From: Blastocatellia bacterium | Lineage (GTDB): Bacteria; Acidobacteriota; Blastocatellia; Pyrinomonadales; Pyrinomonadaceae | DNA length: 64,000 nucleotides | Direction of reading: 5' to 3' | NCBI GenBank assembly: GCA_013697915.1 | Contig: JACCVY010000006.1 | Coordinates: 1 to 64,000 of the forward strand | Shown here: positions 38,506-48,203 of the stretch, one piece after another | How the letters are laid out: each line of letters begins with the position of its first letter | Position numbering within the stretch: position 1 is the first letter of the stretch | Notes under the pieces: generated by a model | What the model saw: the letters and a program-made list of their open reading frames with translations, nothing else | What the model was told of the DNA's origin: nothing | The model's database searches: none | Position numbers and translations under genes: made by a program

Positions 38506-39864
38506 ATGTCGACCACAGCTATCGCACCGAAGCGACCTGAAATTAAAACCGAACTGCCTGGTCCGAAAGGCAAAGAAATCATCGCGGCAGACGCACAGTT
38601 TGTTACGCCTTCTTATCCGCGACCCTCATTCACACTGGTGGCCGAACGCGCACATGGTGTTTGGGTGGAAGACGTTGATGGAAATGTTTTTCTCGATTGC
38701 AACGCCGGCGTCGCCGTGTGTTCGACGGGCCATTGCCATCCGGAAGTTGTGCGCGCGATTCAGGAGCAGGCGGAACAACTCATCCACATGTGCGGCACCG
38801 ACTACTACTATCGTCACATGCCGGCGCTGGCGCGTAAGCTCGATGAGATCGTTCCGGTTCCCTCGCCTACCAAAACCCACTTTGCAAACAGCGGCACCGA
38901 AGCTGTCGAGACTGCCTTGAAGCTGGCGATGCACGCAACTGGTCGCGAGAAATTCATCGCGTTCTTCAATAGCTTTCACGGCCGCACGTTGGGTTCGCTT
39001 TCGTTGACTTCATCAAGATCAGCTCAGCGCCTTGGTTTCAAACGCCAGGCGCTCGACGTCATTCACGTTCCCTTTCCAAATGAGTTTCGCAATCCCTTTA
39101 ATCCAGCGGACTGTGGCGATGGCGGCGCGGGCCAGGGCGCTCTTAATTGGATTACCGAGCGGTTATTTAAAACGACCACGCCGCCGGAAGAGGTTGCGGC
39201 CATCGTCGTGGAAGCAGTGCAAGGCGAGGGCGGATATGTGCCGGCGCCCCAGGGTTTCCTGAAAGGACTTCGCCGCATTTGTGACGAACACGGCATTCTG
39301 TTGATTGTGGATGAAGTGCAATCGGGAATGGGACGCACCGGAAAGATGTTTGCTTGTGAGTACTACGATGTTCAACCCGACATAGTGACTATCGCCAAGG
39401 GTATTGGTTCAGGTTTGCCAATTGGCGCCTGCGTCGCGCGCGCTGATTTGATGGATTGGAAACCCGGCGCGCATGCATCGACGTTTGGCGGCAATCCTGT
39501 CTGCATCGCTGCAGCGTTGAAGACGATCGAGTTGTTGCAGAACGGCTTGGTGCAGAACAGCGCTGAAGTTGGTGCTTACTTGAAAGCAGGCCTTGAGCGC
39601 TTGCAAAAGAAATACGACTGCATCGGTGACGTTCGCGGCATGGGTCTGATGCTGGGAGTGGAGTTCGTAACCGACACTACTTCAAACAGGCCCAATGCCG
39701 AGCTTCGAGATCGTATTGAGATCGCTTGCTTTGAAAGAGGAATGATCGTGCTGGGAGCTGGGGCAAACACGATCCGCTGGTCGCCGCCGTTAATAATCAC
39801 CAAAGAGAATATTGACGTCGCTTTAGAGATATTCGACAAAGCAATCGCGGCTTCATTGGGCTAA
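38506..39864 (+). CDS. Class III PLP aminotransferase (acetylornithine/4-aminobutyrate aminotransferase family)
   Basis: DVDGNVFLDCNAGVAVCSTGHCHPEVV ... FHGRTLGSLSLTSS ... LLIVDEVQSGMGRTGKMFACEYYDVQPDIVTIAKGIGSGLPIGA. Confidence 0.93.
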   Translation: MSTTAIAPKRPEIKTELPGPKGKEIIAADAQFVTPSYPRPSFTLVAERAHGVWVEDVDGNVFLDCNAGVAVCSTGHCHPEVVRAIQEQAEQLIHMCGTDYYYRHMPALARKLDEIVPVPSPTKTHFANSGTEAVETALKLAMHATGREKFIAFFNSFHGRTLGSLSLTSSRSAQRLGFKRQALDVIHVPFPNEFRNPFNPADCGDGGAGQGALNWITERLFKTTTPPEEVAAIVVEAVQGEGGYVPAPQGFLKGLRRICDEHGILLIVDEVQSGMGRTGKMFACEYYDVQPDIVTIAKGIGSGLPIGACVARADLMDWKPGAHASTFGGNPVCIAAALKTIELLQNGLVQNSAEVGAYLKAGLERLQKKYDCIGDVRGMGLMLGVEFVTDTTSNRPNAELRDRIEIACFERGMIVLGAGANTIRWSPPLIITKENIDVALEIFDKAIAASLG

Positions 39865-39899
39865 GCAAATATTCCATTTGAAGCATTCAGTTTGGCAGT

Positions 39900-39980
39900 C
39901 TCGAGGTAAGGAAGGGTGGCTTGCCCCCGCTGGTCGAATGCCACCAACTAGCGGGGGTACACCATCCTTCCAACCATGAG
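39900..39980. repeat. Dispersed palindrome, family B copy 3
   Basis: ctcgaggtaaggaagggtggcttgcccccgct / agcgggggtacaccatccttccaaccatgag. Confidence 0.85.
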
Positions 39981-40032
39981 CTTTTAATTCTTGACCCTCA
40001 CTCTCAATCTTTGCAGCCGGCCAATCCTTGGG

Positions 40033-41391
40033 TTACGCCTTTAGCTTTTCACCAATTTCTTTCATCCGCGCGCGCAGGCGACTCTCGTCAACTGTCGTCA
40101 CACGCCCATCGCGATAAACTTCCCTTCCCGCAACCACCGTCAATACCACATCACGCGCGCTCGAGCTGAAAATGAGAGCGCTGACCGGATCGTAAACGGG
40201 AATTTGCTGGGCACCATCCAGCGAAACGATCGCGAAATCTGCCTGCATCCCTGCCTGCAATGCGCCGAGTTGTTCGGACCTGCCGAGTGCCCGCGCGCCC
40301 CCGCGGGTAGCGAGTTGCAAAACATCCGCGGCGGATAGACCAGCGGCGAGATTCGTCTCAGTAACATCCGAACGCGCGAGCAGCAGAGCGTAACGCGCCT
40401 CCTCGAGCAAATCACAGACGTTATTGCTCGCCACCGAGTCGCTACCGAGTCCGGTTGTCATTCCCTGCTCGAGAAATCTCGTGAGCGGCGCTACTCCATG
40501 GCCAAGTTTTGCATTCGATTTGGGACAATGCGCGATCTTGCTTCCAGTTTCACCGAGTGTCTCAATGTCGGCTGCATCAACGTGGATGCAATGCGCCAAC
40601 AGCGGTTTCGTTTCAAGAATTCCGTGTTGCTTGAGATATTGAATCGGCGAAAGCGACGGTGGCTGCCAGTCAATGCTGCGGCTTCTGAGTCCATCCGCGA
40701 AAGCGCCACTTCCCTCGCTTAGCAGTGATACTTCCATCGATGTTTCCGCGGCATGCATCGTCAACGGCAATTCTTCAACAATCGCAAACTGCGCGATCAT
40801 CTCCAACTGCGGGCCGCAAACTGTATAGGGCGCGTGGGGAGACACGCCGCATTTCACCAAAGCCGTCTCAAGTTCGCGCAGCCGAGAGATTTTTGTTTGC
40901 AGCTTTGCAAAGTTCTCCTGCGCCAAACGCGGATCTGGTCCAAACGATTCCTGGAAAACGATTCCCCGCAAACCGACGGCGCGCAACGCATTCATGCTTT
41001 CAAATGCGGTATCGCTGGCGTCCGCGACGCAGGTGACGCCCGCGCGCGCCGCTTCGCACGCACCCCACTGCGCCGATACATTCAAATCATCTGCGGTCAT
41101 GCGTTCCAGCCTGGCGATTGTCAGCTTTTTCAACCACGCGAAGAAATCACTTTCCTCGTTTTCCAGGAAGCCGCGCATAGCGGTTAGTTCCAAATGTGAA
41201 TGGCTGTTGACGAGGCCGGGAATTATTGCGGCCGGTCCAAAGTTTCGAACTTCTGCTTGAGGAAATTGTTGGGCCAGTATTTGGCGCGTGCCGACGCCGA
41301 CAATGCGATCGTCGCTGACGGCGATTCCGCCATCGGTGAAAGGCGGAGAAGAAAGCGGTACGGTCCATTGAGCGCTGTAAATTATCGTCAT
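40033..41391 (-). CDS. Amidohydrolase (metal-dependent cytosine/SAH/MTA deaminase-like)
   Basis: AAIIPGLVNSHSHLELTAMRGF ... PHAPYTVCG ... LLAHCIHVDAADI ... GLGSDSVASNN. Confidence 0.93.
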   Translation of the reverse strand: MTIIYSAQWTVPLSSPPFTDGGIAVSDDRIVGVGTRQILAQQFPQAEVRNFGPAAIIPGLVNSHSHLELTAMRGFLENEESDFFAWLKKLTIARLERMTADDLNVSAQWGACEAARAGVTCVADASDTAFESMNALRAVGLRGIVFQESFGPDPRLAQENFAKLQTKISRLRELETALVKCGVSPHAPYTVCGPQLEMIAQFAIVEELPLTMHAAETSMEVSLLSEGSGAFADGLRSRSIDWQPPSLSPIQYLKQHGILETKPLLAHCIHVDAADIETLGETGSKIAHCPKSNAKLGHGVAPLTRFLEQGMTTGLGSDSVASNNVCDLLEEARYALLLARSDVTETNLAAGLSAADVLQLATRGGARALGRSEQLGALQAGMQADFAIVSLDGAQQIPVYDPVSALIFSSSARDVVLTVVAGREVYRDGRVTTVDESRLRARMKEIGEKLKA

Positions 41392-41452
41392 ACTTTTGCG
41401 ATCCAGATGGAATCAGCAATATCGCCAGGGGTTTTAGCGCAAGCGTCGCAAA

Positions 41453-42061
41453 TCAACGCGCGGGTGATGCGGAGTTTTGCAAATTGACGTTACCTGCGTG
41501 ACCTTTCAATTTGCGATAACGTTCGAGTATGGAAACGACGTAGGCGCGCGTTGATGGGATATCGATGTTGTTGATGAATTGCTCGCCGGAAAGTTGGTCT
41601 TGTCCCGCCGGCACCTTATTCCATTCGGCGGCGCGGCTGGGACCGGCATTGTAAGCAGCAATCATGCGCGCCTCGGCATCCGGAGTGTCGCGATACTGCT
41701 GATAGAATTTTTCCAGATACCAGCAACCAATTTGGATGTTGCGCTCGGGATCGCGAAGTTGCGCGGCCGGATTATCAGCCATCTGCCGTTCGAGATCCTT
41801 CATTCCTGTTTCGGTGGCCCAATCGCGGCCCACTGCGGAGGTGATCTGCATCAGGCCAATCTCGCCGTCTTTGCCGTTCTTCCAGGGACTGAAATATGTC
41901 TCCTCGTAAATAACGCTCCAGACAAGATTAGGTTCGAGACGATAGATGGCGGCCTGCCGCGCAATCAGCGCATCGTAACGATGGATCCAGTATTGGTTGA
42001 AAAAATAAGAACCGACAGCGACGGTGAGTACAATGAGGATTACGACAAGGACACGTTTCAT
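41453..42061 (-). CDS. Lytic transglycosylase (SLT domain)
   Basis: LEPNLVWSVIYEETYFSPWKNGKDGEIGLMQITSAVGRDWA ... RMIAAYNAGPSRAAEWNK. Confidence 0.93.
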   Translation of the reverse strand: MKRVLVVILIVLTVAVGSYFFNQYWIHRYDALIARQAAIYRLEPNLVWSVIYEETYFSPWKNGKDGEIGLMQITSAVGRDWATETGMKDLERQMADNPAAQLRDPERNIQIGCWYLEKFYQQYRDTPDAEARMIAAYNAGPSRAAEWNKVPAGQDQLSGEQFINNIDIPSTRAYVVSILERYRKLKGHAGNVNLQNSASPAR

Positions 42062-42124
42062 TTAGTCAGTCGATTGGTAACTTCTGATCTTTCGGAAAGG
42101 TAGCCTGTTAGTGGGCCACGCCAA

Positions 42125-42913
42125 TTAGTTTTTGCGGCGCAACCGCCTCCAGAAATCTGCGGTCGAATATGAAATGTCGACCCCTTCGTAACGAGAACGC
42201 AGCGCCAGCTCGTCCAACACGTGGCCCTGCAACCAAATTTCCGCGTCCAACGTCGCGCCCGGCACTAATCTATCGCCACGCAGTGAACGTTCGTTGACCA
42301 AAATCTCGAGATTCATGCGCTCTAGATCCACATTAATCCAATAGAGATTGCTGCCCGAAAGCGGGTTCTTCAGCGGCTTGCAGGCCACCACCCGACCCGA
42401 CAAACTCCAGTCGTTTTCATGCGCAGCGCGGGAAGGCGCTGCTTTATCCAATGGCAGCCAGCGCGTTTTCGCCGGACCGGAACGAACGCGCGCGCGATAG
42501 GCCAACCCGCAAAGTCCCACATGCAACTCCTGCGCGCGAAAGCCGCCGGGACCGACTTCCGTCAGGTTTTGCAGTTCAAATAAAACTTCGCAATCCGTAC
42601 CTTGGCGATAACCATGGACCACGGCTTCGCCTTCTTCGTCGTATTCGGTCAGTGCCCAGGGCGTAATTGTTTGAATGTAGCGAGCGCGAAAACCAGGACG
42701 GCAGTCGGCATAGAACACGTCGCCGCTACCGGATTCGTAAAGTACGGTCCAGACTTCGAGGCCTTCACCGAGCTTCCAGCAACGTCCATGCAGGACCGCG
42801 CCGCGACGATTCAGTTGCGTGGCTTCACCCTGATCGCCGGCGCGTTCCGCGAGATAGTTAAAAGCTTTCTCGCTGGGAACTTCCAGTCCAATGGTTTCAA
42901 ACGTTGCGTTCAT
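42125..42913 (-). CDS. Conserved-looking hypothetical protein (262 aa)
   Basis: Long ORF consistent in orientation with the neighbouring run; no family recognised. Confidence 0.6.
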   Translation of the reverse strand: MNATFETIGLEVPSEKAFNYLAERAGDQGEATQLNRRGAVLHGRCWKLGEGLEVWTVLYESGSGDVFYADCRPGFRARYIQTITPWALTEYDEEGEAVVHGYRQGTDCEVLFELQNLTEVGPGGFRAQELHVGLCGLAYRARVRSGPAKTRWLPLDKAAPSRAAHENDWSLSGRVVACKPLKNPLSGSNLYWINVDLERMNLEILVNERSLRGDRLVPGATLDAEIWLQGHVLDELALRSRYEGVDISYSTADFWRRLRRKN

Positions 42914-42952
42914 AAATTCGGGAAAGGGATTCTCGCCGGCACCATCCGGTTC

Positions 42953-43180
42953 TTACCGAGTTCTGCCGGCACGCTTTTTTGGTTGCTCGTCAATCTCAAC
43001 TTCCAAATCCTGCGGCGGAACATGTGTCCGCCTACCGCGAATAATTCGTTCTGGACCGCGCGCGGGACGGATTCCGGATCGCACCAACTCTGCAAAAAGA
43101 TCTACATCGTAGTCTACTTCACGAGACATCTCCTCGCGAATCGCATGCAGCACTTCCAGAAATTTTGGCCGTCGATACAT
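42953..43180 (-). CDS. Small putative antitoxin-like protein
   Basis: 75 aa, RPKFLEVLHAIREEMSREVDYDVDLFAELVRSG, 8 bp downstream of PIN gene. Confidence 0.6.
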   Translation of the reverse strand: MYRRPKFLEVLHAIREEMSREVDYDVDLFAELVRSGIRPARGPERIIRGRRTHVPPQDLEVEIDEQPKKRAGRTR

Positions 43181-43188
43181 CTAGTAAT

Positions 43189-43677
43189 CTATTTCCCAGT
43201 CTCGGTAGCTTCGGAAACAAGAAACTCAGGCGTAACAATCATCGGAACATAAAAACCTGCTGCTGTATTGAACAGGCGAATGCGAGCCTGCCGGCGCACG
43301 TTCGCCAAGTGACCAAAGTTCCACGTCAACAAGTAATCGATTTTGTGAACCGACGCAATGGCTACATGCATGGCGTCCGCAATGTACTTGCGATGAAATA
43401 TTCCGCGCGAGATATAACCTTCGGCAAGTATCGATGCCTCCTCTGCCAGCTCGACCTGTTCGAGCTCGGCGATCAATTTGAGATATGAAGAGCGGTGCGG
43501 TTCCGCGACGCGCTCTAATTCCCGCGTGACCAATGGCGAGATTACGGCGCGATAATCCGGCATCTCGTGTTCCCACCAGCGAATAGTCAAGTCGCGCCGA
43601 AACGGCTCACCATTATCAAGGTAAGCTCCGATCACTGATGTTTCGAGATAAAGACTTTGCTTCATAACCAGGATCAC
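43189..43677 (-). CDS. PIN-domain protein (VapC-like)
   Basis: SLYLETSVIGAYLD ... YIADAMHVAIASVHKIDYLLTWNFGHLAN typical PIN acidic motifs. Confidence 0.85.
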   Translation of the reverse strand: MILVMKQSLYLETSVIGAYLDNGEPFRRDLTIRWWEHEMPDYRAVISPLVTRELERVAEPHRSSYLKLIAELEQVELAEEASILAEGYISRGIFHRKYIADAMHVAIASVHKIDYLLTWNFGHLANVRRQARIRLFNTAAGFYVPMIVTPEFLVSEATETGK

Positions 43678-45323
43678 ATTGGCTGCAAGTTGTTGCTCGT
43701 CTTTGCAGTTATTTTCAATGGTTCCAGTTTAATCAATCCACGTTTGAAATCGAAAGAAATACGATAGTGGCCGAGAAAGTTTCCGCCGAGAATTCCGCTT
43801 TGCGTGAACCCCGCCGTCTCATTTACGGGCTCCATATCCAGAACGGCTGCAGTGATTTGTTCGCGCGCAGTGTTGCCGAGCATTACCTTTGGCAAAACAA
43901 CAGTCTTTACGTCGTCGGCTATTCCGGCTGCCCCATAAACTCGCATGCGCACCGGAGCGATATAACTTGTGAGTTCTTCTTCAGCTACGAGTTTTTCCGA
44001 AACGACCGAGACGCTGGCGCCGGTGTCGACAATGAAGTTGAGAGGCTTGTCGATTCCTTCCAGCCGCACTTCACCGCTGAGAAATCCGCTTGAAGTTGTG
44101 CGCACCGGTATTTCCACGATACCTGAAGGAATCGTACCTGCAAGTGCGGACGCGAATGTCCTGGGCGCTTCGCTGTAATCCGCACTTGATTGCCGCTGCA
44201 ATGTAAAAGTTCTTTCACCATAATCTACCGAAGCAATCAACTTTGAGATCACTGACAGACCGAGATAACCATCGACCGGCGTGCTACGGTCATAAAAATG
44301 GCGAATGTAGACTGGCACGCTAGCGACTTTCATGTCACCCAATTCCAGGGACGAAAGAAAACCATAAACGATTTCAAACTTTCCCCCGCCTCCGACAGCA
44401 CGCGCCAACCCGCCTCGCGCGACGGGATGCAGCCCCAGCTTCTTTGCTGTTTCCTCAGAGATAACAGACATTCCCGAGCCGGTATCGAGCACAAACCGGA
44501 GAAATTCTTTACCACCGTTGACGCGCACCTTTAGCAGGGGCCGACCATCAGTCAACTCAAATGGCAGACTGGTTTTGGTTCCGGTCAACGAGTACAACTG
44601 TCCCTGATTGACCAGGTAGCGCAGAAAGTCGATCAGCCCGCGGATGCGCGCGCGACGTTCCGCATCCGTCTTCGGGGCGATCAACAAAAACCTTTCATAC
44701 GCATCCGCAGCCTCTTTATATCGTTCATTGCGCGCGCTTGCCTGCCCCAAATTAAAGAGGTAGTCCGGTTCGTCTGAATCCAAACTCGTCGCACGTCGCA
44801 GCCCCTTGACCGCTTCCTCCATACGGTTCTCATAAAAATCCACCATAGCGAGTCCGGCAATTGCCAGGGACTCGTTCTCGTGAAGACTGAGCGCCGTGCG
44901 GAACTCTTCAACTGAATTCTGAAAATCACCGGAAGCGAGGATTGTAGCGCCGAGCAAAGCATGAGCTCGCGCGGAAAGTGGGTCGGCGAAAATCACTCTT
45001 GCAGCCTGATCGTAAGCATCTTGCAGATGCCGCTGTTTCAGGAGTGCAAAACTCAAGCCCAAACGAGCGTCCTTGTCGCGCGTATCTTTCGCGAGCAACT
45101 CGCGATACATTTTTTCCGCATTCTCAAAGTCGCCGTCGCGAAGGGCGCGATCGGCGCGCACGCGCGCTTTTTGCTCGCCACCGGCATTTACTGGAGCAAC
45201 AAAGGCAAGACAAATCACAATGGCCGCGAAAAATTCTGCGGCCAATCTGCGTCGCCTGTCTGTCATTTCACTAAACTCCTTGATCCATACCGCAATCATG
45301 GCTTTCGCCTTGGGGAGTAACAA
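43674..45323 (-). CDS. TPR-repeat protein with two retropepsin-like aspartyl protease domains
   Basis: TPR-like N-half; FVLDTGSGMSVISEETAKKLGL and FIVDTGASVSVVSEKLVAEE (two DTG motifs). Confidence 0.88.
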   Translation of the reverse strand: MLLPKAKAMIAVWIKEFSEMTDRRRRLAAEFFAAIVICLAFVAPVNAGGEQKARVRADRALRDGDFENAEKMYRELLAKDTRDKDARLGLSFALLKQRHLQDAYDQAARVIFADPLSARAHALLGATILASGDFQNSVEEFRTALSLHENESLAIAGLAMVDFYENRMEEAVKGLRRATSLDSDEPDYLFNLGQASARNERYKEAADAYERFLLIAPKTDAERRARIRGLIDFLRYLVNQGQLYSLTGTKTSLPFELTDGRPLLKVRVNGGKEFLRFVLDTGSGMSVISEETAKKLGLHPVARGGLARAVGGGGKFEIVYGFLSSLELGDMKVASVPVYIRHFYDRSTPVDGYLGLSVISKLIASVDYGERTFTLQRQSSADYSEAPRTFASALAGTIPSGIVEIPVRTTSSGFLSGEVRLEGIDKPLNFIVDTGASVSVVSEKLVAEEELTSYIAPVRMRVYGAAGIADDVKTVVLPKVMLGNTAREQITAAVLDMEPVNETAGFTQSGILGGNFLGHYRISFDFKRGLIKLEPLKITAKTSNNLQPM

Positions 45324-45339
45324 CTGCTGGAACGGCCGA

Positions 45340-46008
45340 TTATTTCAACACTTCGCCGGTCTTAATCGACCAAAGAACCAAATCAAGTTCTTCAAAATCT
45401 ATCTTGATGTCGCGCGAAAAAAGTTTCAACTTTTCTTCGACTTCCAGATAGCGAGCTCGAGTAGCAGGCGGTTTCGCGGTCTCAACTATCTGCAAATCCT
45501 GAAGACAACTCATCACATGTTTGTCGAGAATCGCGTGGCCGCGCAGGCCAATATTTCTCAGGAAATGGCTCGACTCTTTGTAACCCAGTCCTTTGATGCG
45601 CTTTTCCTGGGCCAACCAGTCTCGGCGCTCGAGTGGATCACGAAAACCTTCAAGCTTTCCGCGCAATTTCAGATTGCAATGCTCGCGCAAGTAATCGCGG
45701 GTGACGACGATATAGCCGGGCCGCTCTACCGGAAAGCGATGTGCGCGCGCTTTTCGTAAAGCTCGCGTCATATCTCGTCGTCCGCCCTGGGCCAGCAATG
45801 GCCTGACCGCATCGACGGCAGTGAACCCCATGCGCGCCGATGCCCCGGCAGTGAAAATACAAAAGACGAGTTCTTCCCAAAGGCGCTCATCAGAACCGTG
45901 CCGCCAGACTTCACGGAACTCGTTGAGCCGCGCTTGAATCTCTCTCTTGCGCGCAGCGTGTGTGGCACGTATGTCCGCCGCAGTAACAGGCTGATGATTT
46001 CGTCTCAC
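45340..46008 (-). CDS. Ogg2-type N-glycosylase/DNA lyase (archaeal-type 8-oxoguanine DNA glycosylase)
   Basis: LWEELVFCIFTAGASARMGFTAVDAV ... IKGLGYKESSHFLRNIGLRGHAILDKHVMSCL: HhH-GPD-like Lys/Asp arrangement. Confidence 0.82.
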   Translation of the reverse strand: MRRNHQPVTAADIRATHAARKREIQARLNEFREVWRHGSDERLWEELVFCIFTAGASARMGFTAVDAVRPLLAQGGRRDMTRALRKARAHRFPVERPGYIVVTRDYLREHCNLKLRGKLEGFRDPLERRDWLAQEKRIKGLGYKESSHFLRNIGLRGHAILDKHVMSCLQDLQIVETAKPPATRARYLEVEEKLKLFSRDIKIDFEELDLVLWSIKTGEVLK

Positions 46009-46221
46009 TGGATTGTCAATGTCCAGATTCTAGGTTTGCGGTTCTTTTATTGTCAACGCAATTACGATCTGACGGTTTGTGAATCCAGGCGCGAATTGTT
46101 TTTGGAGTTCAAGTGCGACATCCTCCTTGACGACGAGCGCATCGAAAGATCCTCTCCACTATTACTCCCCAGCTTCGTGTTATTATCGATCTGGCACTGC
46201 TCACTGGTGAGCAATGATGGT

Positions 46222-47577
46222 ATGAATAAAAAACTCGAGCAGGCAAAGATTTTTCTTTCAGTTCTTTTGTTGCTGGCTTGTGCAGCGTTGGGTAGCGCTC
46301 AGTCGCCTTTGCCGCAGCCAGCCCCTCCAGCGAAACCAGACGCGCTGCCGGCCGACGCCGTCACACAGCAAGCTGAAAGCAGTGATGAGCCATCAGTCTA
46401 CGGTTTCCAGGGAGTGCTGATCGAAACAGTCGATGGGAAAACTGTGTCGGCACAAGCAACTGACCAGGCATTCAATCCAGCGTCATCGGTCAAACTCGGC
46501 TTGGTTGTCGTAGCACTTCACACCTTTGGCCCGCAGTATAGATTCACAAACGGCTTCTGGACAGACGGAACCATAAATAAAGCGACCGGAGAGTTAACCG
46601 GTAACTTGTATGTAACCGGTCGGGATCCGTCTTTTCATTACGAGCACGGCGTAATGATCGCGCGGCTGTTAAATAATTTGGGTATACGGAGTGTGTCCGG
46701 CAATCTTATTGTCGCTCCCGGCTTCACGATGAATTTCAGTTCGTCTGCGCGCCGCTCCGGCGAAGTGTTATATGACACTCTGGATGCAGCGCGTCGATCC
46801 GGTGAGGCCACACGCTCGTGGGTGTACGAGCGCATGACGCTCGGCGACCAGGCAAGCTTACAAACTGTTCCCAGCGTTGCTGTCATGGGCGAAGTTATAG
46901 CCGGCGCCGCGGCGCCCGGAGCCAAACTCCTTCTAACTCACAACTCAAGTAAGTTGACAGACGTGCTCAAGGTTCTTCTCTGCTATTCAAATAACTTTAT
47001 GGCCGAGCGCATCGGCGATAGCCTCGGCGGTGCTCAATCGGTACAACGCCAACTCGTTACCTTGTTGGGAATCCCCGACAGTGAGATTCGACTTTCGTCG
47101 GTCAGCGGGCTGGGGATTAATCGGGTAACGCCCCGCGCCATGATGAAAATTTTCAGAGGGCTACGCAACCAACTGCAGAAGGACAAGCTTACGCCTGCCG
47201 ACGTCATGCCGGTTGCGGGCATAGATCCCGGCACCTTGGAAGAGCGCTTTACCGGACCTGCGTGGCAAGGAAGCGTCATCGCCAAGACTGGCACGCTGGT
47301 ACGCACGGATGGCGGCGCCAGCTCGTTGGTTGGTCAGATGAAGACAGCAAACGGGGACGTTCTTCTTTTTGTAATTATGAACCAGCGCGGCAGCGTGTTG
47401 AGGTTCAGGCAAAACCAGGACCGTCTGGTAATGCAAGTGCAGAACAGTCGTGGCGGGCCAAAGTCTTTCGGCTACACGCCTCGTGTGTTGGCAATGAAAC
47501 TGGCGGACACACAAAGCATCTCGACATCAGCAAATGAGTTTGAGCCAAACTCCAAAACCGGCACCAGCCCACCCTAA
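46222..47577 (+). CDS. D-alanyl-D-alanine carboxypeptidase / PBP4-like (peptidase S13)
   Basis: FNPASSVKLGLVVVALHTFGPQYRF (SxxK), YSNNFMAERIGD (SxN), VIAKTGTL (KTG). Confidence 0.9.
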   Translation: MNKKLEQAKIFLSVLLLLACAALGSAQSPLPQPAPPAKPDALPADAVTQQAESSDEPSVYGFQGVLIETVDGKTVSAQATDQAFNPASSVKLGLVVVALHTFGPQYRFTNGFWTDGTINKATGELTGNLYVTGRDPSFHYEHGVMIARLLNNLGIRSVSGNLIVAPGFTMNFSSSARRSGEVLYDTLDAARRSGEATRSWVYERMTLGDQASLQTVPSVAVMGEVIAGAAAPGAKLLLTHNSSKLTDVLKVLLCYSNNFMAERIGDSLGGAQSVQRQLVTLLGIPDSEIRLSSVSGLGINRVTPRAMMKIFRGLRNQLQKDKLTPADVMPVAGIDPGTLEERFTGPAWQGSVIAKTGTLVRTDGGASSLVGQMKTANGDVLLFVIMNQRGSVLRFRQNQDRLVMQVQNSRGGPKSFGYTPRVLAMKLADTQSISTSANEFEPNSKTGTSPP

Positions 47578-48203
47578 GAAATAAGTCTTCCAGTGCAGCA
47601 TTGCGCCCCGCCAATCAAAAGATCGACGGGGCGCTTTGCCGTCCAACCGCGAACCCGGCGTGCGGCACCATGGCCTGCGGCGGACGATCTTGTTACGGCT
47701 TTCCCCAAGCGGGCAGCCCGCGCGGGGTGGCACATCGCTCGAAGCACATTCCTGGCTTAAGCGAAGATTCTTCCTTAGTCTAAAGTTCGAAAGCTCCTCA
47801 GCTTTCCCGATCACACGGCAAATCAATTCTCCCACCGGCCAATGAAGAGTCATCGCTAAGCCCAATCGGCAAATAAGAAGGTCGCTTCCGTCGTAGTTAC
47901 TAAAAGTGACGCGTTGCCTGTTGTGCTTGGCAAACAGCCAAGCAAAACGGTCGATTTCGTTGAGAGTTGGAGCTGGCACAGTCGTTGCTAAAGGGATGCT
48001 GCCAAGGTCATTGACCTTTCCGTATCAGGCGTTCGAGGGAGTGAATACTGTGAGCAATGAATTGGCAGGAGCAGATACGAGACGATTGGATTTGATGGAT
48101 GATAGTAACGGGCCGAAATAAATGTGACAGCAATTGCTTGATGCCCTATCGCACAGGTCACACCGACCAGTTCGCTCTAGGACGATTTAATGGGAGGAGA
48201 AGG

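Noticed and set aside
45073-45759. 228-aa plus-strand ORF overlapping the aspartyl protease and Ogg2 genes
   Set aside because: Antisense to two well-supported minus-strand genes, no recognisable domain.
47527-48150. Minus-strand open stretch (47527-47979 and in-frame continuation beyond a TGA) as a possible decayed gene or selenoprotein
   Set aside because: No recognisable family, no SECIS-like evidence, and overlaps the 3' end of the S13 peptidase; left as unassigned intergenic sequence.
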